Source of the DNA: Microvirga sp. ACRRW | Lineage (GTDB): Bacteria; Pseudomonadota; Alphaproteobacteria; Rhizobiales; Beijerinckiaceae | Length of the DNA: 64,000 bases | Direction: 5' to 3' | Assembly (NCBI RefSeq): GCF_022346925.1 | Contig: NZ_JAKRNJ010000001.1 | Span: 124,001-188,000 of the forward strand | Shown here: positions 27,336 through 35,721 of the stretch, piece by piece | Numbering within the stretch: the first letter of the stretch is position 1 | Layout: each line of letters begins with the position of its first letter | Made by a program: the position numbers and the translations under genes | The notes under the pieces: generated by a model | Told to the model about the DNA's origin: nothing | The model's input: the letters and a program-made list of their open reading frames with translations, nothing else | The model's database searches: none

Positions 27336-30300
27336 ATGGCGACCGAAAAGAAGAAGATAAAAGACCCGGCGGAGGCAGCCCTTTCGGCTGTCGAGCAGGC
27401 TCTCAACCTTGATGAGACCTTTGAGATCCCGACCCCGGATCAGCCGGAGAACACGTCTTCTTTCGAGGAGCCGCGCCTTCCGGACATCGACGCGCATGAT
27501 TTCACGAAGGGCCCCTTCGCCCTCAACCCCGAGATTTCGGATCGCCACGACAACCGTCTGGACGACCGCGATATCAAGTTGGACGACGAGCCCCGCTCCG
27601 GCTTCGTCGCGCCCGATCGCGCCGCCGTCGCCAACGATGACCGCCAGAACGTCGGCGTGATGCTGCAGGCCCTCCAGGTTCGCCCCTCCCGTACCGCCTA
27701 TGTGTTTGCGACCCTCGCCTCCCTTCTCTGGGTCGGCGGCGTCGGCTATTTCCTTTACTCCCGAGGCATCGTGACGGTTGAGCAGCTGCTCGCCACATTC
27801 CCGACCTCGCAGCTGGCCCTTGGAGCCATTGCACTCGTTGCTCCGCTCTTCCTGTTCTTCATTGCCGCGATGCTGACCGTCCGCTCGCAGGAAATGAAGA
27901 TGGTCGCCCGCGCCGTCGGCGAAGTGGCCGTGCGTCTTGCCCAGCCCGAGAACTTCTCCACCGACGCCGTTCTCTCCGTCTCCCAGGCCGTGCGCCGCGA
28001 AGTGGCTGCCGTGGGCGATGGCGTGGAACGTGCCCTCGCCCGCGCCGGCGAACTTGAGACGCTTGTGCGCAGCGAGATCTCGACGCTTGAGCGTGCCTAT
28101 TCCGACAACGAAATCCGCATCCGCTCGCTCATCGACGAACTCGTCGCCCAGCGCGAAGCCATCGTCTCCAATTCGGAGCGCGTGCGCGGCGCCATCACCG
28201 GCGCTCATCAGAACCTGATCCAGGATCTCGACGTCGCCAGCGAGCGCGTTGTCACCGCTGTCGGCGGCGCAGGCGACAAGGTCACCGGTTCCCTCGAACA
28301 GCAGGGTGACCAGATCACGCAGGCCCTCGGCCGCGCCGGCGAGCGCGTCGTCGAAGAGATGGCGAGCCGTGGCGTCGAACTCGTGGAGCGCCTCTCCGGC
28401 GCTAGCGAGGAGATCAAGTCCGGCATCGCCGATGTGGGCACCACGATCACCAGCGCACTTGAAGGCAAGGCGCAGGACATCACCGGCGCTTTCGAGCGCA
28501 CCGGCGACGTTCTCACCCGCCACCTGCAGGAAGGCGCGAGCCAGGTTACCCGCACGCTGGCCGAGACCGGCCGCGGCGTCATCGACGCCCTCGCCCAGCA
28601 GGGCAGCGACGTGCGCGAGGCGTTCGAGCAGACCGCCCGCAGCCTCGAAGAAAGCTTTGCGCTGCGCGGCAGCGAGATCACCGAGAAGCTCGCAGCCACC
28701 GGTGGCGTCATCGCCGACGACATCTCCGCCCGTACCACCGACATGCGCGACCAGATCGCGGCAGCCGGCCTCTCCGTGAGCGAAGAGCTCATGACCCGCG
28801 GCACGGCCCTGCGCGAGCAGCTCGCCACCACGGGCTCGGATGTGGTCAACGACATCATCACCCGCGGCAACGAGTTCCGCGAGCATCTGGCGACGACGGC
28901 TTCCGAGGTCGGCAGCCAGATCACGCTACGTGGCAACGAAGTGCGCGAGCACCTCGAAGGCGCCGTGCGCATGGCTGACGAATCCATCGGCAGCCGTGTC
29001 GAGGATCTCGCCATTCGTCTCGAAACCGCCAGCCAGCGCGTCAGCGAGTCCGTCACCGTTCAGGGTCAGGCCCTGGAGAGCAATCTCGCCCAGGTCGGCG
29101 AGCGCCTCTCCTATCTCATGGGCTCCAAGGTCGAGGAATTCCAGTCGACCTTCGACACCCGTGGCCAGGAATTCTCGGAGACCCTCTCCCGTCATGCGGA
29201 CGAGGTGCAGACCCGTCTCGCCGGCACCGGCAAGGACATCGTGCTCGCCATCGCAACCCAGGGCGCACGCGTCAACGAAGTGCTCAACCGCACGGCGGAA
29301 AGCGTCACCAATACTGTCGACACCCGTACCCGCGAGGTGGAGGAAACCCTCGGCTCGCGTCTCGAAGCCTTCGAGGGCGTCATGGGCCGTGGCGGCGAAC
29401 TCGCCGACCGCATCTCCCGCGAAGTGGGCAGCCTGACGGAAACGATCAGCGGCCGCTTCGAGGAGATGGATCGTCTCATCACCGTGCAGGGCCGCTCGAT
29501 GTCCGAGGCCTTCGCCGAGCGCGCTCGCGAAGCGACAACCGCTATCGAGACCCAGCTTACCGCGCTCGAGGAGCACGCCTCCCGCCGCACCACCGAGATC
29601 ACCGCGAATTTCGACACCATTGTCGAGCGTGTTGACGGCGTTCTCGGCGCTCGCTCCACGGCCCTCAACGAGGCGCTCGTCGTGCGCACCGGCGAGATGG
29701 CCCGCGTGATGGCGGAAGGCGGCCGCGATGTGGCGAACGCTCTTCAGACCCGTGTGGACGAGATCAGCCAGGCGATCACTGCCAAGACCAGCACGATCGC
29801 AGACACCCTCTCCTCCAAGGCGGAGCAGATCGGCGAGACGCTGGATGCACGCGCGACCAGCATCAACGAGCTGCTCGGCAACCGTGCCGGCGAGATCACG
29901 CAGACGCTGGAAAACCGCATCAACACGATCAACCAGATCCTCGGCGACCGTGCCGACGAGATCGCCGAAACCCTCGGCGCCCGCGCCTTCGAGATCAACC
30001 AGACTCTCGGTGGCCGTGCGGAAGAGATCGCTTCGACTCTCGATGAGCGCGTCTCGAATTTCGAGGAGCGCGTGGTCAATCGTCTCGGCGGCGTGGCGGA
30101 AGCCATCGACGAGCGCGGCTCGGCCGTCGTCTCCTCGCTCAACAGCCGCATCGGCGAGATCCGCTCGATCTTCGATACGCAGGGCAACTCGCTCATCGAG
30201 ACACTCGGCAATCGTGGCGAAGTGATCGGCCGCGAAGTCGAGACCATCACCGAGAGCACCCTGCGCGCCCTCGAAGAGCGCAGCCAGACCATGCTGTCGT

Positions 30301-32027
30301 CGCTCCAGGACCGCACGATGGAGCTCACCTCCTCCTACATGCAGTCGACGGAAGCCATGCGCGTTGCCATCGACTCCGGCACGGAGCGCACGGTCGAGAC
30401 CTTGCTCGGCACCAATGAGCGCCTGCGCGGCGAGCTCGCCGACGTGCTCGGCCGCCTGCAGGATGCCAGCCGCACTCTGCAGCAGGTGGCGGCCTCCGCC
30501 AGCAACAACCTCGGCGCCGTCGAGGACGGCCTGGGCGGACGCGTGCAGCAGATCGAGACGTTGCTGTCGGAAATCGCCTCCCAGGCGAGCCGCGCCTCGG
30601 ATCAGGTTGCCGATCAGGTCGATGCCCTGCGTGGCGTCTCCTCCGGCGCGATCCAGCAGGCCATGGACCTCGCTCACGCCCTCGAGGATCGCGGTCGCTC
30701 GCTGACCGAGACCACCTACGAGCAGATGAACACCCTCACCCAGGCGGCCTCCGCTCTGGAGCGTGTGGAAAGCCGCATGACCGAGGCCCTGTCCAGCCGC
30801 CAGAGTGCCCTGGACGAGCTGCTCGGCCGCATCGAGGAGCGCTCGCAGGATCTCGAATCCGTCACCCGCGCCTTCACCACTCTCGTGGAAGGCTCGCTCC
30901 AGAACGCCGAGAACAAGGCGCGCCAGATCGGCTCTGTCCTTGCCGGCGCTGCCGAGACGACCACCTCCGCCATCGGCGAGCAGTTCGAGCGCATCCGCTC
31001 CACCACCAGCGTGGAGAGCGAGCGCACCGCTGCCACCCTGCGCTCGACCTACGAGCAGGCAGCAAGCGAGATGGCGGAAGCCCTCAGCGGCGCAACCGCG
31101 AAGTTCCGCGACACCATGGGTGAGCTGCGCGGCATGACTGGCCAGATCCAGCGCGAGCTGGAAGCCACCCGCGCCGAGCTGCGTCGCGGTGTCGTCGAGC
31201 TGCCGCAGGAGACGCAGGAGACCACGGCCAACATGCGCCGTGTCGTCGCCGACCAGATCAAGGCTCTCAACGAGCTTTCCGCTCTGGTTTCGCGCTCGAA
31301 CCGCGTGGTCGATGCGGCTCCCGCCGCTCAGCCCCGCCGCGCTGCGGTGAATGAGACCCCGGTTGCTGCGACCATGGCTGCGGTTGCCGCCGCCGTCGAG
31401 CAGCGCATCGCCTCCCCTGCCCCGGTTCAGGCCTCCGCACCCGCACCGACGGTCGCCCGTCAGCCTGAGCCGCGTCCGGCTCCTGCTCCGGCACCGGCCC
31501 CCGCGCCGGTCCGTCAAGCGGCTCCCGCTCCGGTGCAGCGTCCTGCTGCCCTTCGCGAGGAAGCCTCGTCCGCCCGTGACGCTGGCGCTGCCCGTGGTGG
31601 CTGGCTCTCGGACCTTCTGAACCGCGCCTCGCGCGATGATGAAGAGGAGCCTGTCCGCGCTCCGGCTCGTGGTGGCCGCACCAACAGCCTCGACTCGCTC
31701 GACTCGATCTCGGTCGATATCGCCCGCATGATCGATCACGATGCAGCCGTGGAGCTGTGGGACCGCTACCGCCGTGGCGAGACCAACGTCTTCAGCCGCC
31801 GCCTCTACACGGCGCAAGGCCAGCAGACCTTCGACGAGATCCGCCGCAAGTACCGCCGCGACGACGAGTTCCGTCAGACGGTCGACCGCTACGTGGACGA
31901 GTTCGAGCGCCTGCTCGCAGAAGTCTCCCGCGACGACCGTGACTCCACGCTGACGAAGACCTATCTCACGTCGGAAACCGGCAAGGTCTACACCATGCTG
32001 GCCCATGCAAGCGGTCGCTTCGAGTAA
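27336..32027 (+). CDS. GPR-like (Growth Pole Ring) apolipoprotein-type repeat membrane protein
   Basis: 1563 residues from the ATG at 27336, which has GAGGGCGG upstream and begins MATEKKKIKDPAEAAL; an in-frame ATG at 27279 would add 19 residues without a good ribosome binding site. Domain order: acidic cytoplasmic N-terminus (1-118); two membrane helices (121-143 and 159-182); a very long helical stretch (about 185-1330) built of 11-residue repeats with consensus TLxxRAxEIxx, for example TLGARAFEINQ; a Pro/Ala-rich linker (about 1350-1420); and a conserved C-terminus (WDRYRRGETNVFSRRLYTAQ). This matches GPR of Agrobacterium, once called kinesin-like, which forms a ring at the growing pole and is needed for polar growth. 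A terminator follows. Confidence 0.8.
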   Translation: MATEKKKIKDPAEAALSAVEQALNLDETFEIPTPDQPENTSSFEEPRLPDIDAHDFTKGPFALNPEISDRHDNRLDDRDIKLDDEPRSGFVAPDRAAVANDDRQNVGVMLQALQVRPSRTAYVFATLASLLWVGGVGYFLYSRGIVTVEQLLATFPTSQLALGAIALVAPLFLFFIAAMLTVRSQEMKMVARAVGEVAVRLAQPENFSTDAVLSVSQAVRREVAAVGDGVERALARAGELETLVRSEISTLERAYSDNEIRIRSLIDELVAQREAIVSNSERVRGAITGAHQNLIQDLDVASERVVTAVGGAGDKVTGSLEQQGDQITQALGRAGERVVEEMASRGVELVERLSGASEEIKSGIADVGTTITSALEGKAQDITGAFERTGDVLTRHLQEGASQVTRTLAETGRGVIDALAQQGSDVREAFEQTARSLEESFALRGSEITEKLAATGGVIADDISARTTDMRDQIAAAGLSVSEELMTRGTALREQLATTGSDVVNDIITRGNEFREHLATTASEVGSQITLRGNEVREHLEGAVRMADESIGSRVEDLAIRLETASQRVSESVTVQGQALESNLAQVGERLSYLMGSKVEEFQSTFDTRGQEFSETLSRHADEVQTRLAGTGKDIVLAIATQGARVNEVLNRTAESVTNTVDTRTREVEETLGSRLEAFEGVMGRGGELADRISREVGSLTETISGRFEEMDRLITVQGRSMSEAFAERAREATTAIETQLTALEEHASRRTTEITANFDTIVERVDGVLGARSTALNEALVVRTGEMARVMAEGGRDVANALQTRVDEISQAITAKTSTIADTLSSKAEQIGETLDARATSINELLGNRAGEITQTLENRINTINQILGDRADEIAETLGARAFEINQTLGGRAEEIASTLDERVSNFEERVVNRLGGVAEAIDERGSAVVSSLNSRIGEIRSIFDTQGNSLIETLGNRGEVIGREVETITESTLRALEERSQTMLSSLQDRTMELTSSYMQSTEAMRVAIDSGTERTVETLLGTNERLRGELADVLGRLQDASRTLQQVAASASNNLGAVEDGLGGRVQQIETLLSEIASQASRASDQVADQVDALRGVSSGAIQQAMDLAHALEDRGRSLTETTYEQMNTLTQAASALERVESRMTEALSSRQSALDELLGRIEERSQDLESVTRAFTTLVEGSLQNAENKARQIGSVLAGAAETTTSAIGEQFERIRSTTSVESERTAATLRSTYEQAASEMAEALSGATAKFRDTMGELRGMTGQIQRELEATRAELRRGVVELPQETQETTANMRRVVADQIKALNELSALVSRSNRVVDAAPAAQPRRAAVNETPVAATMAAVAAAVEQRIASPAPVQASAPAPTVARQPEPRPAPAPAPAPAPVRQAAPAPVQRPAALREEASSARDAGAARGGWLSDLLNRASRDDEEEPVRAPARGGRTNSLDSLDSISVDIARMIDHDAAVELWDRYRRGETNVFSRRLYTAQGQQTFDEIRRKYRRDDEFRQTVDRYVDEFERLLAEVSRDDRDSTLTKTYLTSETGKVYTMLAHASGRFE

Positions 32028-32053
32028 GATCGGCTCCGACTAAACGACACGCG

Positions 32054-32083
32054 AAAACGCGGCCTTCGAGGCCGCGTTTTTTA
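32054..32083 (+). terminator. intrinsic terminator after the GPR-like gene
   Basis: AACGCGGCCT-TCG-AGGCCGCGTT followed by TTTTTATT, 29 bases after the stop. Stem of 10 bp with a 3-base loop. Confidence 0.92.
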
Positions 32084-32133
32084 TTGAGCCGGTCGATGTG
32101 TCAGGCTCGCCATGCGCATTGAAAGGACGAGCC

Positions 32134-32655
32134 TTGAAGCAACCCAGTATGAAAGTTCATCCGGATTTTCTGGATGCTGCCGATCGCCTCTACGGACCGC
32201 TGGGACTTGAATGCTCCGAACTGCAAGTGGAGCCAGAAAGCGCGGAATATGGCGCGTGCCGCTTCGACCTCGGTGGGCGCTCGGTTGTGTTTCGGGCTTC
32301 AAAGATCACACCCACGAAAATCGGGCAGTTCGTCACTTGCTGGAAACGCGTCGGGAGCAGCCCGATTCAACCATTCGATATATCCGATCCGTTCGACTTT
32401 CTCGTCGTCAGCTGTCGAAGCGAAGAGCATTTCGGACAGTTCGTTTTTCCAAAACCGGTGCTGCGGGAAAAGGATGTCGTTTCGGAACACGGCAAAGGCG
32501 GGAAACGAGGCATCCGCGTCTATCCGCCGTGGGATGAACCCGAGAGCCGTCAGGCGCAGCGAACGCAGGATTGGCAGAGCGACTACTTCCTGAAGATTGA
32601 GGACGCAGCTTTGGATAAGGTCAGAGCGCGAAAACTTTATGGGCTAGAGCCATAA
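32134..32655 (+). CDS. MepB-like protein
   Basis: 173 residues from a TTG at 32134 with AAGGAC upstream; an ATG five codons later is the alternative. The protein has LGGRSVVFRASKITPTKIGQ, TCWKRVG, PFDFLVVSCRSEEHFGQFVF and KGGKRGIRVYPPWDEP, which are the motifs of the MepB family, small cytoplasmic proteins named from the mep operon of Staphylococcus aureus. Their molecular role is unknown. It has its own leader between the GPR terminator and a palindromic repeat, so it is probably transcribed alone. Confidence 0.75.
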   Translation: MKQPSMKVHPDFLDAADRLYGPLGLECSELQVEPESAEYGACRFDLGGRSVVFRASKITPTKIGQFVTCWKRVGSSPIQPFDISDPFDFLVVSCRSEEHFGQFVFPKPVLREKDVVSEHGKGGKRGIRVYPPWDEPESRQAQRTQDWQSDYFLKIEDAALDKVRARKLYGLEP

Positions 32656-32711
32656 CCCGTGCAGAGCCGCTTTAGAGTTTCTTGCTGTGTGGCTCTTGGC
32701 TACCCTTTGTC

Positions 32712-32793
32712 ATCACCGGCCTTGTGCCGGTGATCCCGATTGTTTGAATCGCAGTGCCTTTCTAATCGAGATGACCGGAGCAAGCCCGGTCAT
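32712..32793. repeat. double palindromic intergenic repeat
   Basis: Two hairpins: ATCACCGGC-cttgt-GCCGGTGAT (32712-32734) and ATGACCGG-agcaagc-CCGGTCAT (32771-32793), separated by 36 bases. The pattern 'tcat-cc-gg...' is common in Alphaproteobacterial intergenic spaces and resembles short dispersed repeats rather than a regulatory site. Confidence 0.55.
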
Positions 32794-32820
32794 GACGAGG
32801 GCGGCTTGAAATGAGCGGCA

Positions 32821-32851
32821 AAAGAAAAAGGCCCCGATCCACTCGGAGCCT
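32821..32851 (-). terminator. terminator of the Mla operon
   Basis: On the minus strand GGCTCCGA-GTGGA-TCGGGGCC is followed by TTTTTCTTTT. It lies 30 bases after the stop of the lipoprotein gene. Confidence 0.8.
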
Positions 32852-32881
32852 TGAACGATCAATCCCAATGGGACCGCTGAC

Positions 32882-33562
32882 TTAAGTCGGCGCCTTATCC
32901 GTTAGCGGAGCCTGGCTGCTCACGTCACCCGGCTCCGCGCGGCGCGGCAGCGGGCTGCCGCTGACCCAGCGCACGATGTCGAGCATGGCGATCGAGAGTG
33001 CCTCGTCGAGGGCACGGGCTGCGTTGGGAGCATCCACGGCGGCAACCGGCACACGGGCACGGAAGATGCGGCCGCTTGCGATGCGGCCTGTCTGGTCGCT
33101 CACGATCTTCACCGAGATCTCGACCACCGCCTCGTTGGAGGGTGTGGCGATCTCGAAGCTGCGGAGTTCCGAAACGAGCTGGACATCGGCCACCGCACCG
33201 CTACTGGGCCGGGATACCCCGCGCAGCTGGGAGGCGTTCTCGAAGGTGTTGATGAGGCGCGTCTGGATCAGGCGCGGCAGGTTATCGGCCCACTGCCCTT
33301 CCCCGATGAAGGAGACCGAACCGCTCGCGTCCTTCACCAGGATCTGCTGGGTGGCGAGGGTCTGGATGGCGGCGGGCTCGTTCACGAGCACTTGGACGCC
33401 GGCGGCTCCCCTGATCCGCGACGAGGGCGCCGAGAGGTCATACGTCGTCGGCGCCGGGCCCGACGAGCAGGCGCCGGCAAGCGCCGCCAGCAGCATCACA
33501 GGCATCAGGCGCCGGAGCGGCCGGGAATCGGTCGGGGGAAGAGACACGGATGATCCACGCAT
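32882..33562 (-). CDS. PqiC-like lipoprotein of Mla/MCE system
   Basis: 226 residues with a lipobox (LAALAGAC). The family is the ABC-type transport auxiliary lipoprotein component, seen here in YDLSAPSSRIRG, VNEPAAIQTLATQQILVKD, GEGQWADNLPRLIQTRL and ALDEALSIAMLDIVRWV. It would sit in the outer membrane or periplasm and help move lipids between the two membranes with the MCE protein. It is the last gene of the operon, nine bases after mlaD. MlaC, the soluble periplasmic carrier of E. coli, is not encoded beside it; this lipoprotein probably takes over a bridge role. Confidence 0.82.
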   Translation of the reverse strand: MRGSSVSLPPTDSRPLRRLMPVMLLAALAGACSSGPAPTTYDLSAPSSRIRGAAGVQVLVNEPAAIQTLATQQILVKDASGSVSFIGEGQWADNLPRLIQTRLINTFENASQLRGVSRPSSGAVADVQLVSELRSFEIATPSNEAVVEISVKIVSDQTGRIASGRIFRARVPVAAVDAPNAARALDEALSIAMLDIVRWVSGSPLPRRAEPGDVSSQAPLTDKAPT

Positions 33563-33571
33563 ACGGTTTAC

Positions 33572-34909
33572 TTAACGGCGTCCATTGTATTGGGGGAGAT
33601 TAGGTTGACCACCGAAAATAAACTGCTGTGGATTACGCTCGATGCTGCGCACCGCACGGCTGATATCCCCCAGCGTCTTCCGGCCTTCGACGGCCAGGGC
33701 CTCGTATTCCCTCAGACCTGAATCCGTGAAGCGGCCGACGCCGGAGAGAACGCCCTCAATGCCGCTGGTGCGCCGGTTCAGGTCGTCGGCAAGATCACGG
33801 ACGGAAACGGCGGCGGCCCTGATTTCGTCGAAGGCCCCCTTGCCCGCCTCGCCCGAGGCCGAGCCGAGGAACTTCTCGGCCCCGGCCAGGACACCGTCGA
33901 TCTTGTCGGCGGACTTATTGAGCTTCTCGGTGATGGAACGGGCTTCCTGGATCGCCTTGTCGATGTCCGGCCTGCGGTTGTTCAGGGTGTCGGTGAAGGC
34001 CTGAACGTTGTCGACCGTGCTTCTCACCTTGGCCGGATCGACGGCCTTGGTGAGCTCGGAGATCTCACCGATCGCGGAATCCAGCTTGGGAGCGGTCTCG
34101 TTGAGGCGGTCCACAAGGCTCGCCGCGTCCTTGAGGGCTTCGCTGACCACTTGGCGGTTCTCACCCAGAGCCTGAGCGAAATTGTCCACATTCTCGACGA
34201 TTCGGGTCACACGCTGCGGCTCGACCGCGCGCACCACCTGATCGACATTGGTCGCCAGGGTCTCAAGTTTTTCGGCGAGGGGGCCGACTTTCTCGGCCGC
34301 CTGTCCGATCTGGGCCAGGAAGCGGTCGATGCCTTCTGCGTTCTCGCCGAGCGCCTGCGAGAAGCGCTCCACGTTCTGAACCGTGCGGTTGATGGAACCC
34401 TCGTTGTCCGCAATGACCCGGCCCACGCGCTCCAGCACATCATCGGCCCGGCGGGCGATGTTGCGGGCTGTCTCGATCAGGTCCTGGAAGTCGGAGCGGT
34501 CCGCGAAGATGGTCGGCATCGGCTGTCCGGGCCCCGCCACCAGCGGAGGCGCGCCGGGCTCGCCGCCCGAGAGGCCGATATTCGCCACACCCGTCAGGCC
34601 TTGGTATTCCAGGCGGGCGCGAGTATCGGCGCGAATGGGGGTGCTGTTGTCGACCTGCACGATGGCCACGACCCGGCGCGGGTCTTCGGGCAGGAGGCTG
34701 ATCTGGGTCACCTCGCCGACGCGAAGGCCGTTGAAGGACACGCTGGAGCCCTGGGACATGCCGGACACGGAACCGGAGAAAACGATGCGGATGTTCTGGC
34801 GGTCCTGCCCCCGGGTTCCGCCGGAAAACCAATAGACGAAGCCGAACGCCGCCGCGATCACCGCCAGGGTGAAGATGCCGATCAGGGCGTAATTCGCACG
34901 CGTTTCCAT
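33572..34909 (-). CDS. MlaD-like MCE-domain protein
   Basis: 445 residues. One membrane helix at about residues 7-28 (YALIGIFTLAVIAAAFGFVYWF) is followed by the MCE domain (about 38-115) with IRIVFSGSVSGMSQGSSVSFNGLRVGEV and LEYQGLTGVANIGLSGGE. A long helical C-terminal part (about 150-420) follows, with repeated helix segments (LAEKLETLATNVDQVVRAV; NETAPKLDSAIGEISELTKA). The long helices suggest a longer trans-periplasmic needle than E. coli MlaD, as in YebT/PqiB-type proteins. It forms hexamers in the family and binds phospholipid. Spaced 9 bases from the ATPase upstream. Confidence 0.87.
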   Translation of the reverse strand: METRANYALIGIFTLAVIAAAFGFVYWFSGGTRGQDRQNIRIVFSGSVSGMSQGSSVSFNGLRVGEVTQISLLPEDPRRVVAIVQVDNSTPIRADTRARLEYQGLTGVANIGLSGGEPGAPPLVAGPGQPMPTIFADRSDFQDLIETARNIARRADDVLERVGRVIADNEGSINRTVQNVERFSQALGENAEGIDRFLAQIGQAAEKVGPLAEKLETLATNVDQVVRAVEPQRVTRIVENVDNFAQALGENRQVVSEALKDAASLVDRLNETAPKLDSAIGEISELTKAVDPAKVRSTVDNVQAFTDTLNNRRPDIDKAIQEARSITEKLNKSADKIDGVLAGAEKFLGSASGEAGKGAFDEIRAAAVSVRDLADDLNRRTSGIEGVLSGVGRFTDSGLREYEALAVEGRKTLGDISRAVRSIERNPQQFIFGGQPNLPQYNGRR

Positions 34910-34918
34910 CGCTTCCTC

Positions 34919-35719
34919 TTAAGCGCCGCCGGCCATGACCGAGCGTGCCCGTTTTCCATGAAAATAAGAGCGGAGCCACGGGTGATCAGAAGCCAGCATC
35001 GCCTCGATCGTCCCCTCCGCCAGGATTTTGCCGTCACCCAGCGCCGCGATCCGGTCGCACACCGTGTAAAGGCTGTCCAAATCATGGGTTACCATGAATA
35101 CGGTAAGCCCCAAAGTCCGCTGCAACGTCGCAATCAGTTCGTCGAAATCGCCCGCGCCGATGGGATCGAGACCCGAGGTCGGCTCGTCGAGAAACACGAT
35201 GTCCGGATCGAGGGCGAGAGCGCGGGCAAGAGCCGCACGCTTGATCATGCCGCCCGAGAGTTCCGAAGGCAGCTTGTCCGCCGCGTCCGGATTCAGGCCC
35301 ACCATCTCGATCTTGAGCATCGCGAGCTCATCGAGGAGCCGCTCGGAGAGATTGAGATGCTCGCGCATCGGCACTTGGACGTTCTGCTTCACGGTGAGTG
35401 CTGAAAACAGCGCTCCCTGCTGGAACAGCACGCCCCAATGGCGCTCCATCATGCGGCGCTCGGAGGGCGACAGGCCGTCGAGGTTCTCGCCCAGAACCTC
35501 GATGGTCCCCGCACGCTTGGGCACGAGGCCGAGGATGGCGCGGGTGAGCACCGACTTGCCCTGGCCCGAAGCACCCACGAAACCGAGGATTTCGCCGCGA
35601 TAGACGTCGAGATCGAGACCTTTCAGGATGGTCCTGTCGCCGAAGCCGACCTCGACGCCGCGCACGCGGATGATCACGTCGCGGTCTTGGGTGGAAACAG
35701 GAGGGCGCCGTTCGAGCAT
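34919..35719 (-). CDS. MlaF-like ABC ATPase
   Basis: 266 residues. The Walker A motif is GASGQGKSVL, the signature is SGGMIKRAALARALALDPDI and Walker B is VFLDEPTSGLDP. GVLFQQGALFSALTVKQNVQ is typical of the Mla/Ttg2A subgroup. It powers the MlaE permease for lipid transport at the inner membrane. It lies two bases downstream of mlaE, so they are co-translated. The downstream mlaD and lipoprotein genes complete the system. Confidence 0.92.
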   Translation of the reverse strand: MLERRPPVSTQDRDVIIRVRGVEVGFGDRTILKGLDLDVYRGEILGFVGASGQGKSVLTRAILGLVPKRAGTIEVLGENLDGLSPSERRMMERHWGVLFQQGALFSALTVKQNVQVPMREHLNLSERLLDELAMLKIEMVGLNPDAADKLPSELSGGMIKRAALARALALDPDIVFLDEPTSGLDPIGAGDFDELIATLQRTLGLTVFMVTHDLDSLYTVCDRIAALGDGKILAEGTIEAMLASDHPWLRSYFHGKRARSVMAGGA

Positions 35720-35721
35720 CG

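Noticed and set aside
29058-30420. Regular 33-base periodicity, considered as a CRISPR array or satellite
   Set aside because: The units are not identical repeats with unique spacers; they encode 11-residue protein repeats in frame.
28926-32006. 1026-codon open frame on the minus strand across the GPR-like gene
   Set aside because: It is the shadow of a GC-rich, strongly biased coding strand with a repeat ladder; it has no ribosome binding site and no family motif, and the sense protein is clearly real.
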